This document shows, in pieces, positions 28,158 to 35,996 of a DNA stretch of 64,000 nt. The stretch comes from Ructibacterium sp965146665 (GTDB lineage: Bacteria > Bacillota > Clostridia > Monoglobales > Monoglobaceae). The translations under genes and the position numbers were made by a program. The notes under the pieces were generated by a model. The model was given only the letters and a program-made list of their open reading frames with translations, was not told where the DNA came from and did no database searches. Position 1 is the stretch's first letter. Each line of letters starts with the position of its first letter. The DNA is taken from the NCBI GenBank assembly GCA_965146665.1, contig CBCTHE010000009.1:1-64000 (forward strand). Reading direction: 5' to 3'.

Positions 28158-28487
28158 TTACTTTCCCTGCCGGTCGGCCACCCCGCGCATATAGGCCAGC
28201 GCCAAATCTCTCCCATACTGGTCCAGGGAATCCCAAAGCTTCAGGCACTGCCGCTGGTCCATGCTCAGATCCGTGCTCTCTCCCTCCTCCGCGAAAAACT
28301 GCGCCGCAGTGATGCCAAAGCCCCTGCACAGCTTCATCAGGGTGGGCACAGATGGGATATTGGTCTTCAAAATCATTGTATTCAGCGTGGAATAGGGAAT
28401 GCCGCTCTCCTTTGCCAAACGGTAATAGGACCAGTTCTTTTTTTTGCATAATTCCAGGATCCGTCCAACCACATCAAATTCACACAT
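28158..28487 (-). CDS. XRE/Cro-CI family transcriptional regulator
   Basis: 109-residue DNA-binding protein. Helix-turn-helix of the Cro/CI type spans about residues 8-65 ('YYRLAKESGIPYSTLNTMIL', 'PSVPTLMKLCRGFGITAAQF'); the rest is a short helical tail. GGAGG lies 7 nt before the ATG. Upstream of the MATE gene and divergent from the GGDEF gene, so it may control either. No ligand domain is present. Confidence 0.88.
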   Translation of the reverse strand: MCEFDVVGRILELCKKKNWSYYRLAKESGIPYSTLNTMILKTNIPSVPTLMKLCRGFGITAAQFFAEEGESTDLSMDQRQCLKLWDSLDQYGRDLALAYMRGVADRQGK

Positions 28488-28566
28488 ATTGAGTCCTCCA
28501 ACTCTATAACAGTCTATAAGTATATTCTATACAAAACACCGTTATAAATTCAGATGATAATTACCG

Positions 28567-28595
28567 TTGCAATTATGACGATTATATGTTATAAT
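28567..28595 (+). promoter_or_regulatory. Sigma-A promoter of the GGDEF gene
   Basis: TTGCAA (28567-28572) and TATAAT (28590-28595), spacer 17 bases, 57 nt before the start codon. The surrounding 28490-28600 stretch is very AT-rich with several short palindromes and also serves the divergent XRE gene. Confidence 0.65.
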
Positions 28596-28652
28596 GTGTC
28601 TGATTTAGGAATCCGGCGGCTCTGCGCGTTTCGGTTTTGTTAGGAGGGACTC

Positions 28653-29504
28653 ATGAAACAACTGCCAATCACTCAGGATTTTATTGAACTTTCCCCGGAC
28701 GGCATTCTGCTCACCAGCGGGGACGGCCTCATTGCCCACTGCAATGCCAGCGCCTGCTCCATGTTCCAGTATCCTCAGCTTTGCGGCCGTTCTCTCTATA
28801 CCCTGATTCCGCGGCTCAAGGAATGGAAATCCGCCCCTGACATCATCCCTTGTGAGGGTAAACGCAGAGACGGAAGCCGTTTTTATATGGACGCAGCCAT
28901 CCGGGAGCTGGACGGCGGCTGTTTTCTCATCTTTCTCCACGATACCACAGAATATCACCGGGAGCATGAACGGCTGCTGCAGCTCTCCACCCATGACAGC
29001 CTGACCGGGCTCTATAACCGCGCCGCAATCCTTCGGCTGGCCCGGCAAAAACTCAGGGAACTCTCCGTCTCCCGGGCTCCCGAGTCTGAACTCTGCTTTG
29101 CCGTGCTGGATCTGGATCGCTTTAAGCACTATAACGACACATACGGACATGCGGTGGGGGATCGGGTTCTTCTTCACATGGCCCGCGCTTTTGATCAGAA
29201 CCTGCCCAATTTCCTCTGCGGCCGGCTGGGCGGCGAGGAATTCCTGCTCCTTTCTCAGCACACTCTCGGCCAAACCACAGACGGACTGATTCGGCTTCGG
29301 GCCTTTTGCCAAAAGGAGACCTATCCCACACCGGAACGGGTGACCTTCAGCGCCGGCGTCTTTTCGGTGCTCTCCTCCGGTGCCGCCCTGTATGACGAGG
29401 AGCGCCTGACTGCCTTCGCGGACCAGCTGATGTATGAGGCGAAACGGTATGGCAGAAACAAAATTTGCTGCCAGAAGCAAGGCCATGACTTTTACTTCGT
29501 ATAA
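28653..29504 (+). CDS. PAS-GGDEF diguanylate cyclase
   Basis: 283-residue signalling protein with an N-terminal PAS domain (about 8-105) and a C-terminal GGDEF domain (about 112-275). It makes cyclic di-GMP from two GTP. The catalytic signature is intact: GGEEF at 193-197, with DLDRFKHYND (about 153-162) supplying metal-binding Asp. The product-inhibition RxxD site expected five residues before GGEEF is absent (NFLCGRL instead), so feedback inhibition may be missing. No membrane span: a soluble, PAS-sensing enzyme. GGAGG lies 7 nt before the ATG. Own promoter, and a bidirectional terminator follows. Confidence 0.92.
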   Translation: MKQLPITQDFIELSPDGILLTSGDGLIAHCNASACSMFQYPQLCGRSLYTLIPRLKEWKSAPDIIPCEGKRRDGSRFYMDAAIRELDGGCFLIFLHDTTEYHREHERLLQLSTHDSLTGLYNRAAILRLARQKLRELSVSRAPESELCFAVLDLDRFKHYNDTYGHAVGDRVLLHMARAFDQNLPNFLCGRLGGEEFLLLSQHTLGQTTDGLIRLRAFCQKETYPTPERVTFSAGVFSVLSSGAALYDEERLTAFADQLMYEAKRYGRNKICCQKQGHDFYFV

Positions 29505-29534
29505 TCCGCCCGTCCCCCTGCTGTCAGGTATACA

Positions 29535-29564
29535 AAAAGCGGATAGGATTCCCTATCCGCTTTT
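29535..29564. terminator. Bidirectional terminator
   Basis: Perfect 13-bp stem AAAAGCGGATAGG (29535-29547) with its complement at 29552-29564, loop of 4. A-rich and T-rich ends serve both converging genes. Confidence 0.9.
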
Positions 29565-29607
29565 ATGGTTGATTCCACAGTATATCTTTTAACCCCTATA
29601 CAGCTGG

Positions 29608-30468
29608 TCAGACAAGCCCCAGATACCGCTTTAAATTTTCAAGCCCGGCCGCGATTCCTTCCAGCGCGGGTTCCATTCCCTCATATTCCACCGTAATATA
29701 GCCGTCATATCCGGCTTTTTTCAGCACATCCAGGCATTGCCGCACCGGCACCGCGCCATGTCCGATCACTGTGCCGCGCAGATAGTTGCCGCCCCGGCTT
29801 TTGAAAAATCCCCGTCCCGGGTCCGGGCCGTCCCCGGCCTTGACCAGAAAATCCTTCGCATGAACATAGGCCGCATAGGGAGCCACCCGGCTGACCGCCG
29901 TCACAGGGTTCTCATCCACGCATAAAAAGTTGCCCATATCCGCGAGCAGACTGAAATTGGGGTGGTTCACCGCATTGAAAAGCTGTTCCACCCGTATACT
30001 GTCCTGGCTGATGAATCCATGGTTCTCGGACATGGTGCGGATTCCCTTTTCCGCCGCGTATTCCGCAGCCTCGCGGCACGCCTCTGCCAGGGCCGGCAGG
30101 GCCTGATCAAAGGACCGGAACGGACCCAGGCCGTAAAGCACGTCATGGCGGACACAGGGTGCTCCCATGATCTGCGCCGCGTCGATCATATCCATAACCC
30201 GCCGGATCTCCTGCTGTCTGTCTCCGCCGCTTCCGTTGACAAAATCCGCGCCGAACGCAAAGTTGGACACCTCAACGCCGCACCGCTCCGCCTCCTGGGC
30301 AACCCTCCCGGCATAGGCCGTCAGGTCCCCCTCCGCATAGTCGGCAATCTCCACCATTTCCACCCCGTCAAAGCCCATCTCACCGGCCTTGGCAATACAG
30401 TCAAGCTGGGTCATCTCCCCTTTTTGAATCAGCTGTGAAAAGCTGTATGTACTCACCGCAAATTTCAT
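29608..30468 (-). CDS. Sugar phosphate isomerase/epimerase, TIM barrel
   Basis: 286-residue AP-endonuclease-family-2 TIM barrel (IolE/IolI/YcjR type), a metal-dependent ketose epimerase or isomerase/dehydratase. Visible features are MGFDGVEMVEIADY near the N-terminus, 'GIRTMSENHGFISQDS', 'LLADMGNFLCVDENP', 'AYVHAKDFLVKAG' and the terminal 'GYDGYITVEYEGMEP', which carry the Glu/Asp/His metal ligands of the family. It is the third gene of a three-gene operon with an oxidoreductase and a second member of the same family. Substrate is unknown; such trios commonly process inositols or oxidised sugars through 3-keto intermediates. Confidence 0.85.
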   Translation of the reverse strand: MKFAVSTYSFSQLIQKGEMTQLDCIAKAGEMGFDGVEMVEIADYAEGDLTAYAGRVAQEAERCGVEVSNFAFGADFVNGSGGDRQQEIRRVMDMIDAAQIMGAPCVRHDVLYGLGPFRSFDQALPALAEACREAAEYAAEKGIRTMSENHGFISQDSIRVEQLFNAVNHPNFSLLADMGNFLCVDENPVTAVSRVAPYAAYVHAKDFLVKAGDGPDPGRGFFKSRGGNYLRGTVIGHGAVPVRQCLDVLKKAGYDGYITVEYEGMEPALEGIAAGLENLKRYLGLV

Positions 30469-30480
30469 GGCTTTTCTCCT

Positions 30481-31548
30481 CTACTTGATTATAACCTCGT
30501 GACCCGTGCGCGCGGACTCATAGACCGCCTCCAGAATCTTCATCAGCGCAATGCCGTCCTCTGCCGGAGATTTGCACTGCTCCGCCCGGCCGGTGAGGCA
30601 GTCGATATAGTGGTTGATCTCCCCCTCGAACAATCCGCTAAAATCCAGTGCTGTCGGCGCGGCAAAGCTCATATTGGTCAAATAGTGGTTCTCCTCTCCG
30701 AAGATTTCTAGTTCCGGGCTGATTTTGGCGCCGGCCTTGGTACCAAAGAGTTCAATCTCCCCTGTATCCTGCTTAATATTCAGGCTGAACGCCGCCTCAA
30801 TGGACAGCACTTCACCATTGTCAAACCGGATCATGGCACTGGCCAGATCCTCCACGTCGCAGATGTCGTGGTCTGTGGCGCTGCTGGCAAGGTATTTGGG
30901 CGCTCCGACGGCTCCTTTGCGGTCATAGAGCTTCTGGAAGGCGGCGCCGTACACAGAGACCGGCTGCGGATTTCCAGACAGGTACCGGACCAGATCAATC
31001 ACATGAACCCCAAGGTCGATCAGCGGGCCGCCGCCGCTCCGGGACTTGTCACCGAACCAGCCGCCCGGGTTGCCGTTCCGGCGCAGATAGGTGGCTTTGG
31101 CATAGTAGATCTCCCCCAAGGCGTCCTGGGTGATAAAATCCTGCAAAATTTTACAGTCGTTTCCATACCGGCGGACAAATCCAATCATCAGCAGTTTTCC
31201 GTTTCGCTCCGCCGCGGCCTTCATTTCCTCCGCCTCTTTTGCGTTCATGGCCATGGGCTTTTCGCACAGCACATGCTTGCCCGCGTTGAGCGCGGCAATG
31301 GTACAAGGCGCATGCTCGCTGTTCCAGGTACAGACGCTGACCGCGTCAATCTCCGCCAGCTTCAGCATCTCCTCCTTTTCCGTGAAAAGCCGGGTGATTC
31401 CATACTTCTCCCCCATTTGCGCCAGCCTCTCGGGATTGATGTCACAAAAGGCATAGAGCTCCACATCGGGATTCTTGCGATAGGCTTCGATATGGCTTAC
31501 CGCGATGCTTCCGGTTCCAATGATTCCAATTTTTATTTTTTCAGACAT
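30481..31548 (-). CDS. Gfo/Idh/MocA-family NAD(P)-dependent oxidoreductase
   Basis: 355-residue dehydrogenase. The N-terminal Rossmann fold opens 'IGIIGTGSIAVSHIEAYRKN', followed by the family's 'CEKPMAMN' loop (catalytic Lys of EKP) and 'GGPLIDLGVHVIDLVRYLSG', where the His/Asp of the active site lie. It would oxidise a sugar or cyclitol hydroxyl using NAD(P)+. It stands between the two TIM-barrel isomerases, 12-14 nt from each, so the three are one operon. Substrate cannot be assigned. Confidence 0.92.
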   Translation of the reverse strand: MSEKIKIGIIGTGSIAVSHIEAYRKNPDVELYAFCDINPERLAQMGEKYGITRLFTEKEEMLKLAEIDAVSVCTWNSEHAPCTIAALNAGKHVLCEKPMAMNAKEAEEMKAAAERNGKLLMIGFVRRYGNDCKILQDFITQDALGEIYYAKATYLRRNGNPGGWFGDKSRSGGGPLIDLGVHVIDLVRYLSGNPQPVSVYGAAFQKLYDRKGAVGAPKYLASSATDHDICDVEDLASAMIRFDNGEVLSIEAAFSLNIKQDTGEIELFGTKAGAKISPELEIFGEENHYLTNMSFAAPTALDFSGLFEGEINHYIDCLTGRAEQCKSPAEDGIALMKILEAVYESARTGHEVIIK

Positions 31549-31562
31549 AACACGCCCTCCTC

Positions 31563-32405
31563 TTATTTCATTTGACTTCTCAAAAATTCCGCCGCAAGCG
31601 CGATATCCCCGGCCGGGTCTCCGCCGACCTCCCGCTCAATGGTCAAAAATCCCCGATAGCCAATGTCCTCCAGCGCCCGCAGATAGTCCACAAAGGGCAC
31701 GTCTCCCTCGCCCAGAGGAACCTCTCGGAAAGCCTCTCCCTCCTGAATCACGTCCTCTATGACCCCGTAGATCACCTCTGGATCCCGGTCCAGGAGCTTG
31801 ATCCCGTCTTTCGCGTGGGTATGCACAATGTAGTCCCGCAGATTGTATACCGCCTGAACCGGGTCATCCCCTGTCACCATCACCAGATTTGCCGGGTCCA
31901 AATTCACCGCCACACCCCGGGATCCCAGAGAATCCAAAAAACCCTTTAAAACCGCAGAGGTCTCCGGGCCGGTCTCAATGGCAAAATGCGCCGAGACAGA
32001 ATCGGCATACTGGCAGAGCGCGCCGCAGGCCTCCTGCATAATCTGATACCGCGGGTGGTTTTGGTCCTGGGGCACCACGCCGATGTGCGTTGTGACCACA
32101 TCCGTCTCAAGATCCTTGGCCAGATCCAGAATCCGTTTTGACTTTTCGATCAGCGCCGGATTCTTTGCCGGATCGCCAAAACCCATCCCCAAGTCCCCGC
32201 ACAGGGCGGAAAATACCAAACCGTTTGATTTCATCATGTCCAGCAGTTCTCTGCGCTGCTGTGCCGACATGTTCTCCGGCGCATGCCCGCCCTTTGTCGC
32301 ATACATCTGCACGCCCTTCGCGCCCAGCGCCGCCGCCTTTTCAATGGCCTGCCGCGTGTCCAGCCGGAAGGAATCCATCAATACACCAATGGGAAACTGA
32401 TACAT
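31563..32405 (-). CDS. Sugar phosphate isomerase/epimerase, TIM barrel (first operon gene)
   Basis: 280-residue second TIM-barrel isomerase of the operon, only distantly like the one at 29608-30468. Segments include 'LGAKGVQMYATKGGHAPEN', 'SAHFAIETGPETSAVLKGF', 'VNLDPANLVMVTGDDPVQA', 'YIVHTHAKDGIKLL' and 'GYRGFLTIEREVGGDP', fitting the metal-ligand positions of the family. The ATG is 9 nt behind AGGAGG; an ATG three codons upstream touches the ribosome site. First gene after the divergent promoter shared with the cupin-AraC regulator, which probably controls it. Confidence 0.85.
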   Translation of the reverse strand: MYQFPIGVLMDSFRLDTRQAIEKAAALGAKGVQMYATKGGHAPENMSAQQRRELLDMMKSNGLVFSALCGDLGMGFGDPAKNPALIEKSKRILDLAKDLETDVVTTHIGVVPQDQNHPRYQIMQEACGALCQYADSVSAHFAIETGPETSAVLKGFLDSLGSRGVAVNLDPANLVMVTGDDPVQAVYNLRDYIVHTHAKDGIKLLDRDPEVIYGVIEDVIQEGEAFREVPLGEGDVPFVDYLRALEDIGYRGFLTIEREVGGDPAGDIALAAEFLRSQMK

Positions 32406-32440
32406 AGCTGACATCCTCCTGTCAATCAATTTTTATCGCC

Positions 32441-32496
32441 TTATGGGCTTGTATTTTTTATGGCCTTATTGTATAATGAGTCCATAAAAATGTAAA
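32441..32496. promoter_or_regulatory. Overlapping divergent promoters with repeated TTATGG sites
   Basis: Plus strand: TTGTAT (32449-32454) and TATAAT (32472-32477), spacer 17, for the cupin-AraC gene. Minus strand: TTTACA (32496-32491) and TACAAT (32473-32468), spacer 17, for the isomerase operon. TTATGG occurs at 32441 and 32458 and inverted (CCATAA) at 32482, a layout suited to AraC-type binding that would affect both promoters at once. Confidence 0.6.
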
Positions 32497-32563
32497 GAAA
32501 GCATTTTGCTGTCTTTTAACACTATTTTGCTTTTTTATATGGATAAAAGGGAGGGCGCAGGAT

Positions 32564-33376
32564 ATGGAGGGCAGCCACTATGAACAGCACCACTATGAGG
32601 ACCCGAAATTCCCCGTCCTCTTTCATCTGGATACCCTGTCGGAATCCATGGTATTCGTACCCCACTGGCACCAGAACCTTGAGATCCTCTATTTTCTGGA
32701 GGGCGGCGCCGCCATCACCATTGACACAGAGGAGATTGCGGCCAGCGCGGGGGATGTGATCGTCATTCCCACCAACGCCCTGCATAACGTGGTCTGTACG
32801 ACCGCGCTGACAAGCTATTACTGCCTGATTGTTGACTGGGATTTTTGCGGCGCACTGGGACTGCCGCTGGATACGCTGGACTTCAGGCGGCGGATCCGTG
32901 AGCCGGCGCTGTGTGCCAGGCTGGATGTTCTGGCGGAGGAACTGCGGGGCAAGGCCCCCTACTGTAAAGCCCAGGCCCTGTCTGACATCATTTCCATTAT
33001 GGTATATCTGGCCCGGCATCAGCTTGCGCCGTCCCGTATTTCGCTCAGCGAGACACAGTCCTCACGGCTGGAGATGGTCAAGCGCGTCTTTCTGTATATC
33101 GACCAGCATTATGCCGAGCCGCTGACCATGGACCAGCTGGCAGGGCGGGCGGGATTTACCAAGTACTATTTCTGCCATATATTTAAAGAAATCACAGGTA
33201 TGACGCCTGTGAGCTATATAAACTTTATCCGCTGCCGGAAAGCCAAAGAATTTTTGACGGTCAAGGGCTGTAATGTGGGGGAAGCCGCTGTCCTCTGCGG
33301 TTTTACCAACCTCTCCTACTTTACCAAAACCTATAAAAAATATAACGGCGAACTGCCCTCAAGCGCCATGAAATGA
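32564..33376 (+). CDS. Cupin-AraC family transcriptional regulator
   Basis: 270-residue regulator. An N-terminal AraC-type cupin (about 15-100; 'VFVPHWHQNLEILYFLEGGA' and 'GDVIVIPTNALHNV') would bind a sugar; the C-terminal AraC domain (about 165-265) has 'MDQLAGRAGFTKYYFCHIFK' and 'VGEAAVLCGFTNLSYFTKTY' helix-turn-helix units. Divergent from the isomerase/dehydrogenase operon and sharing overlapping promoters with it, so it is the likely local activator. Start ATG at 32564 behind a GGGAGGG sequence. Confidence 0.9.
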   Translation: MEGSHYEQHHYEDPKFPVLFHLDTLSESMVFVPHWHQNLEILYFLEGGAAITIDTEEIAASAGDVIVIPTNALHNVVCTTALTSYYCLIVDWDFCGALGLPLDTLDFRRRIREPALCARLDVLAEELRGKAPYCKAQALSDIISIMVYLARHQLAPSRISLSETQSSRLEMVKRVFLYIDQHYAEPLTMDQLAGRAGFTKYYFCHIFKEITGMTPVSYINFIRCRKAKEFLTVKGCNVGEAAVLCGFTNLSYFTKTYKKYNGELPSSAMK

Positions 33377-33450
33377 TCCGGTGCTGATTCAAACGACCCG
33401 CAAAAGGGCAAAATAGCAGGGAACGGCACATAATACAGGAGGGAAAAAAT

Positions 33451-34125
33451 ATGAAGCGAACAGAAAACGAGGGACTGCAAATGAAACAAAAAATTTTGAT
33501 ACGAAATGAAGAGAAAAGCGATTACAGAACCGTCGAGGAGATCACGAGGAAGGCATTTTATAATTTGTATATTCCGGGCTGTGCAGAGCACTATTTGGTG
33601 CACATCATGCGCAGCCACAAAGATTTTCTGCCTGAGCTGGATTTTGTAATTGAGCTTGACGGCCGGGTGATTGGTAACGTCATGTATACAAAAGCAAGGC
33701 TGGTCGGCGAAACCGGGGAGGAAAAGGAAATTCTGACCTTTGGCCCCGTTTGTATTTTGCCGGAATACCAGAGAATGGGCTACGGCAGGATGCTTTTGGA
33801 GCACTCCTTTCAAGAGGCGGCCGCTCTGGGCTATGATGTGATTGTGATATTTGGGAATCCGGGCAATTATGTGAGCCGCGGATTTAAGAGCTGTAAAAAA
33901 TACAACGTCTGTCTTGAAAACGGAACCTTTCCGTCAGCCATGATGGTGAAGGAACTGAAGCCCGGCGCTCTGGACGGGAGAAAATGGGTATACCACGACA
34001 GTCCTGTCATGCAGTTTGATGAGCAGGAAGCCGAACGCTTTGATTTGGATTTTGAAAAAATGGAGAAAAAATATCAGGCAAGCCAGGAGGAGTTCTACAT
34101 CCATTCCCATTCAACAATACAGTGA
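33451..34125 (+). CDS. GNAT-family N-acetyltransferase
   Basis: 224-residue acyl-CoA transferase. The acetyl-CoA pyrophosphate loop is QRMGYG (about 107-112) following 'LTFGPVCILPEYQ', the beta4-alpha3 signature of the fold. The segment 'GYDVIVIFGNPGNYVSRGFK' is common in YhbS-like acetyltransferases. A strong AGGAGGG ribosome site supports the first ATG; a second Met is ten codons in. Acceptor substrate unknown. It stands alone between the AraC regulator and dpaA. Confidence 0.88.
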   Translation: MKRTENEGLQMKQKILIRNEEKSDYRTVEEITRKAFYNLYIPGCAEHYLVHIMRSHKDFLPELDFVIELDGRVIGNVMYTKARLVGETGEEKEILTFGPVCILPEYQRMGYGRMLLEHSFQEAAALGYDVIVIFGNPGNYVSRGFKSCKKYNVCLENGTFPSAMMVKELKPGALDGRKWVYHDSPVMQFDEQEAERFDLDFEKMEKKYQASQEEFYIHSHSTIQ

Positions 34126-34179
34126 GCCGTCATGCCTTCGGCCGGCAAAACGGACAAAATCAATAACTATAAATGCTCC

Positions 34180-34208
34180 GGGGGCGAAAGCAGATTGCTT
34201 TCGCCCCC
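34180..34208 (+). other. Strong hairpin without a U-tract, downstream of the acetyltransferase
   Basis: A perfect 13-bp stem, GGGGGCGAAAGCA (34180-34192) and its complement (34196-34208), loop of 3. No T-run follows, so it is a weak terminator or an RNA-stabilising end. Confidence 0.45.
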
Positions 34209-34267
34209 TCTGCGCTCCTGCATGACGCACAAAGTCAAATTCCGGCCGCACCAATCCGTTGCTTTTT

Positions 34268-34276
34268 CATACACTA
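34268..34276 (+). promoter_or_regulatory. Possible mother-cell (sigma-E/sigma-K-like) -10 element before dpaA
   Basis: CATACACTA matches the CATAnnnTA form of mother-cell promoters, with an AC dinucleotide (34250-34251) about 16 nt upstream as sigma-K promoters need. It lies about 20 nt before the GTG start. Dipicolinate synthesis genes are mother-cell genes in known spore formers. The match is short, so this is tentative. Confidence 0.35.
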
Positions 34277-34295
34277 TAGTACAGAGGTGTTTGAA

Positions 34296-35177
34296 GTGAA
34301 TCAATATTTGACTTTTGCATTTATAGGCGGTGACTTAAGACAAATCCGGGTAATTACCCAATTTGCCCAGGACGGCCACGCGGTAAGGGTTCTTGGCTTT
34401 GACGGGGCATCCTTTCCCAAAGAGGACGCCGTACATATGAGCCCGAACCTTGACGATTGCCTGAACGGGGCGGATATTGTGGTTTTGCCGCTTCCTTATA
34501 ACAATAGCGGAGAAACTGTCAATACGGCTTTTTCCTCGGTACAGATCTACATAAACGATGTTTTAAGAAAAATGTCCAGCAAGCAGCTCCTGTTCGCCGG
34601 GCGGGCAGACGACCGGCTCAAAGCCCTGGCCGGACTTTACAACGTGCATCTGGTGGATTATATGGAGCGGGAGGAAATGTCCGTGCTCAATGGCATTCCC
34701 ACCGTAGAGGGCGCGCTGGAAATTGCCATGTCAGAAACGCCCTATACCATTCATGGAAGCAAATGTCTGGTCCTGGGCTACGGCAGAATCGGCAAACTGC
34801 TCTCTGCCGCGCTGAAGGCGCTGGGCGCGCAGACCACGGTGGCCGCCCGGAAATACAGCGACCTGGCCTGGATCAAGGCAGGCAGTCTCACAGACATCCC
34901 CTTTAAGGACCTGGATCAAACCATTGGGAGCTATGACATTATTTTCAACACGGCCCCAGCCATGGTTTTGGATTTCAAGCTCCTGTCCAAAATACCGGAC
35001 AGCTGCCTGATCATTGATCTGGCCTCCCGGCCGGGAGGCGTTGATTTTGAAACCGCCCGGGAACTGGGGAAGAAGGTCATCTGGGCACTGTCCCTTCCGG
35101 GGAAGGTTGCCCCGGACAGTGCCGGAGATATCATGAAGGACACCATTGTGAATATCCTGGAGGAATTGGGGGTGTAA
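34296..35177 (+). CDS. dpaA: Dipicolinate synthase subunit A
   Basis: 293-residue subunit of the enzyme making dipicolinic acid from dihydrodipicolinate in the mother cell during sporulation. The N-terminal part ('YLTFAFIGGDLRQIRVITQF') and the Rossmann fold with GYGRIG (about 161-166) are characteristic. The start is taken at GTG, 6 nt behind AGAGGTG, which gives a length near that of Bacillus DpaA (about 297); an open frame extends 41 codons further through a GC-rich hairpin and is not credible. dpaB follows 3 nt later. Presence of the pair shows that the organism probably forms endospores. Confidence 0.93.
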   Translation: MNQYLTFAFIGGDLRQIRVITQFAQDGHAVRVLGFDGASFPKEDAVHMSPNLDDCLNGADIVVLPLPYNNSGETVNTAFSSVQIYINDVLRKMSSKQLLFAGRADDRLKALAGLYNVHLVDYMEREEMSVLNGIPTVEGALEIAMSETPYTIHGSKCLVLGYGRIGKLLSAALKALGAQTTVAARKYSDLAWIKAGSLTDIPFKDLDQTIGSYDIIFNTAPAMVLDFKLLSKIPDSCLIIDLASRPGGVDFETARELGKKVIWALSLPGKVAPDSAGDIMKDTIVNILEELGV

Positions 35178-35180
35178 ACT

Positions 35181-35756
35181 ATGCATGGCGACATCACGCT
35201 GGGGTTTGCATTGACAGGGTCCTACTGTACCTTTTCAAAAGTTATTCCCCAGATAGAAGTACTCTCCGGTCTGGGTTATGACATCATTCCGATCCTGTCA
35301 GAAAACACGGCGTCAACCGACACCCGGTTCGGCACGGCGGAGAGCCATATCAAACGCATTGAGGAAATCACCGGCCACCGCGTTATCGCTTCGATCCCGG
35401 AGGCAGAGCCCATCGGCCCGAAAAAATTGCTGGACATTCTGGTCATTGCCCCTTGCACAGGCAATACCATTGCAAAGTTGGCAAACGGAATCGCGGACAG
35501 CGCTGTGACGCTGGCGACAAAATCCCATCTGAGAAACAACCGGCCTGTGGTGGTCGCAGTCTCGTCTAATGACGGTCTGGGAGTCAACGCCAAAAACATT
35601 GGTACGCTGCTGGCCCGGAAGCATATCTATATGGTTCCGTTCGGACAGGACGACTGCGTTGAAAAAGAAAACTCCCTGGTCGCGCATTTTGACCAGATAC
35701 CTAAAACCGTGGAGCGCGCCCTTCTGGGCAAACAGCTCCAGCCGCTGCTGGTATAG
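35181..35756 (+). CDS. dpaB: Dipicolinate synthase subunit B (flavoprotein)
   Basis: 191-residue partner of DpaA, of the flavoprotein (phosphopantothenoylcysteine decarboxylase-like) fold. Typical segments are 'LGFALTGSYCTFSKVIPQIE', 'LDILVIAPCTGNTIAKLANG' and 'VVVAVSSNDGLGVNAKNIG'. Length equals that of the family (about 195-200). Translation is probably coupled to dpaA. A strong terminator follows, so the pair is a two-gene operon. Confidence 0.94.
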   Translation: MHGDITLGFALTGSYCTFSKVIPQIEVLSGLGYDIIPILSENTASTDTRFGTAESHIKRIEEITGHRVIASIPEAEPIGPKKLLDILVIAPCTGNTIAKLANGIADSAVTLATKSHLRNNRPVVVAVSSNDGLGVNAKNIGTLLARKHIYMVPFGQDDCVEKENSLVAHFDQIPKTVERALLGKQLQPLLV

Positions 35757-35820
35757 CGGAAACAGCAAGCTCTCTCCTTTTTTACCACATACATTCTCCC
35801 ATCTCATACTTCTCATTCAG

Positions 35821-35850
35821 GCCCGCCGTCCGGCGGGCTGTTGTTTTTTT
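35821..35850 (+). terminator. Terminator of dpaAB
   Basis: GCCCGCC (35821-35827) pairs with GGCGGGC (35832-35838) around a 4-nt loop, followed by a T-rich run to 35850. Confidence 0.9.
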
Positions 35851-35868
35851 CGGTTTGTGAAAAAAATT

Positions 35869-35897
35869 TTGAAAAACAGTGGAACTTTTTTTATCAT
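35869..35897 (+). promoter_or_regulatory. Sigma-A promoter of the three-repeat secreted protein
   Basis: TTGAAA (35869-35874) and TATCAT (35892-35897), spacer 17 bases, about 100 nt before the start codon. Confidence 0.6.
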
Positions 35898-35996
35898 ACC
35901 GGGTCTAACTAAATGAGCCACACAAAATGGCTGAAAAAAACAACATAGCATAGAATTAAAAACACCATATATTGATTCCATGAGGAGGACAAAACT

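Noticed and set aside
28082..28216. 45-codon N-terminal extension of the MATE gene
   Set aside because: It overlaps the XRE gene and has no membrane-protein character.
34173..34295. 41-codon N-terminal extension of dpaA
   Set aside because: It runs through a hairpin and has no conservation with DpaA; the GTG with AGAGGTG upstream fits the family length.
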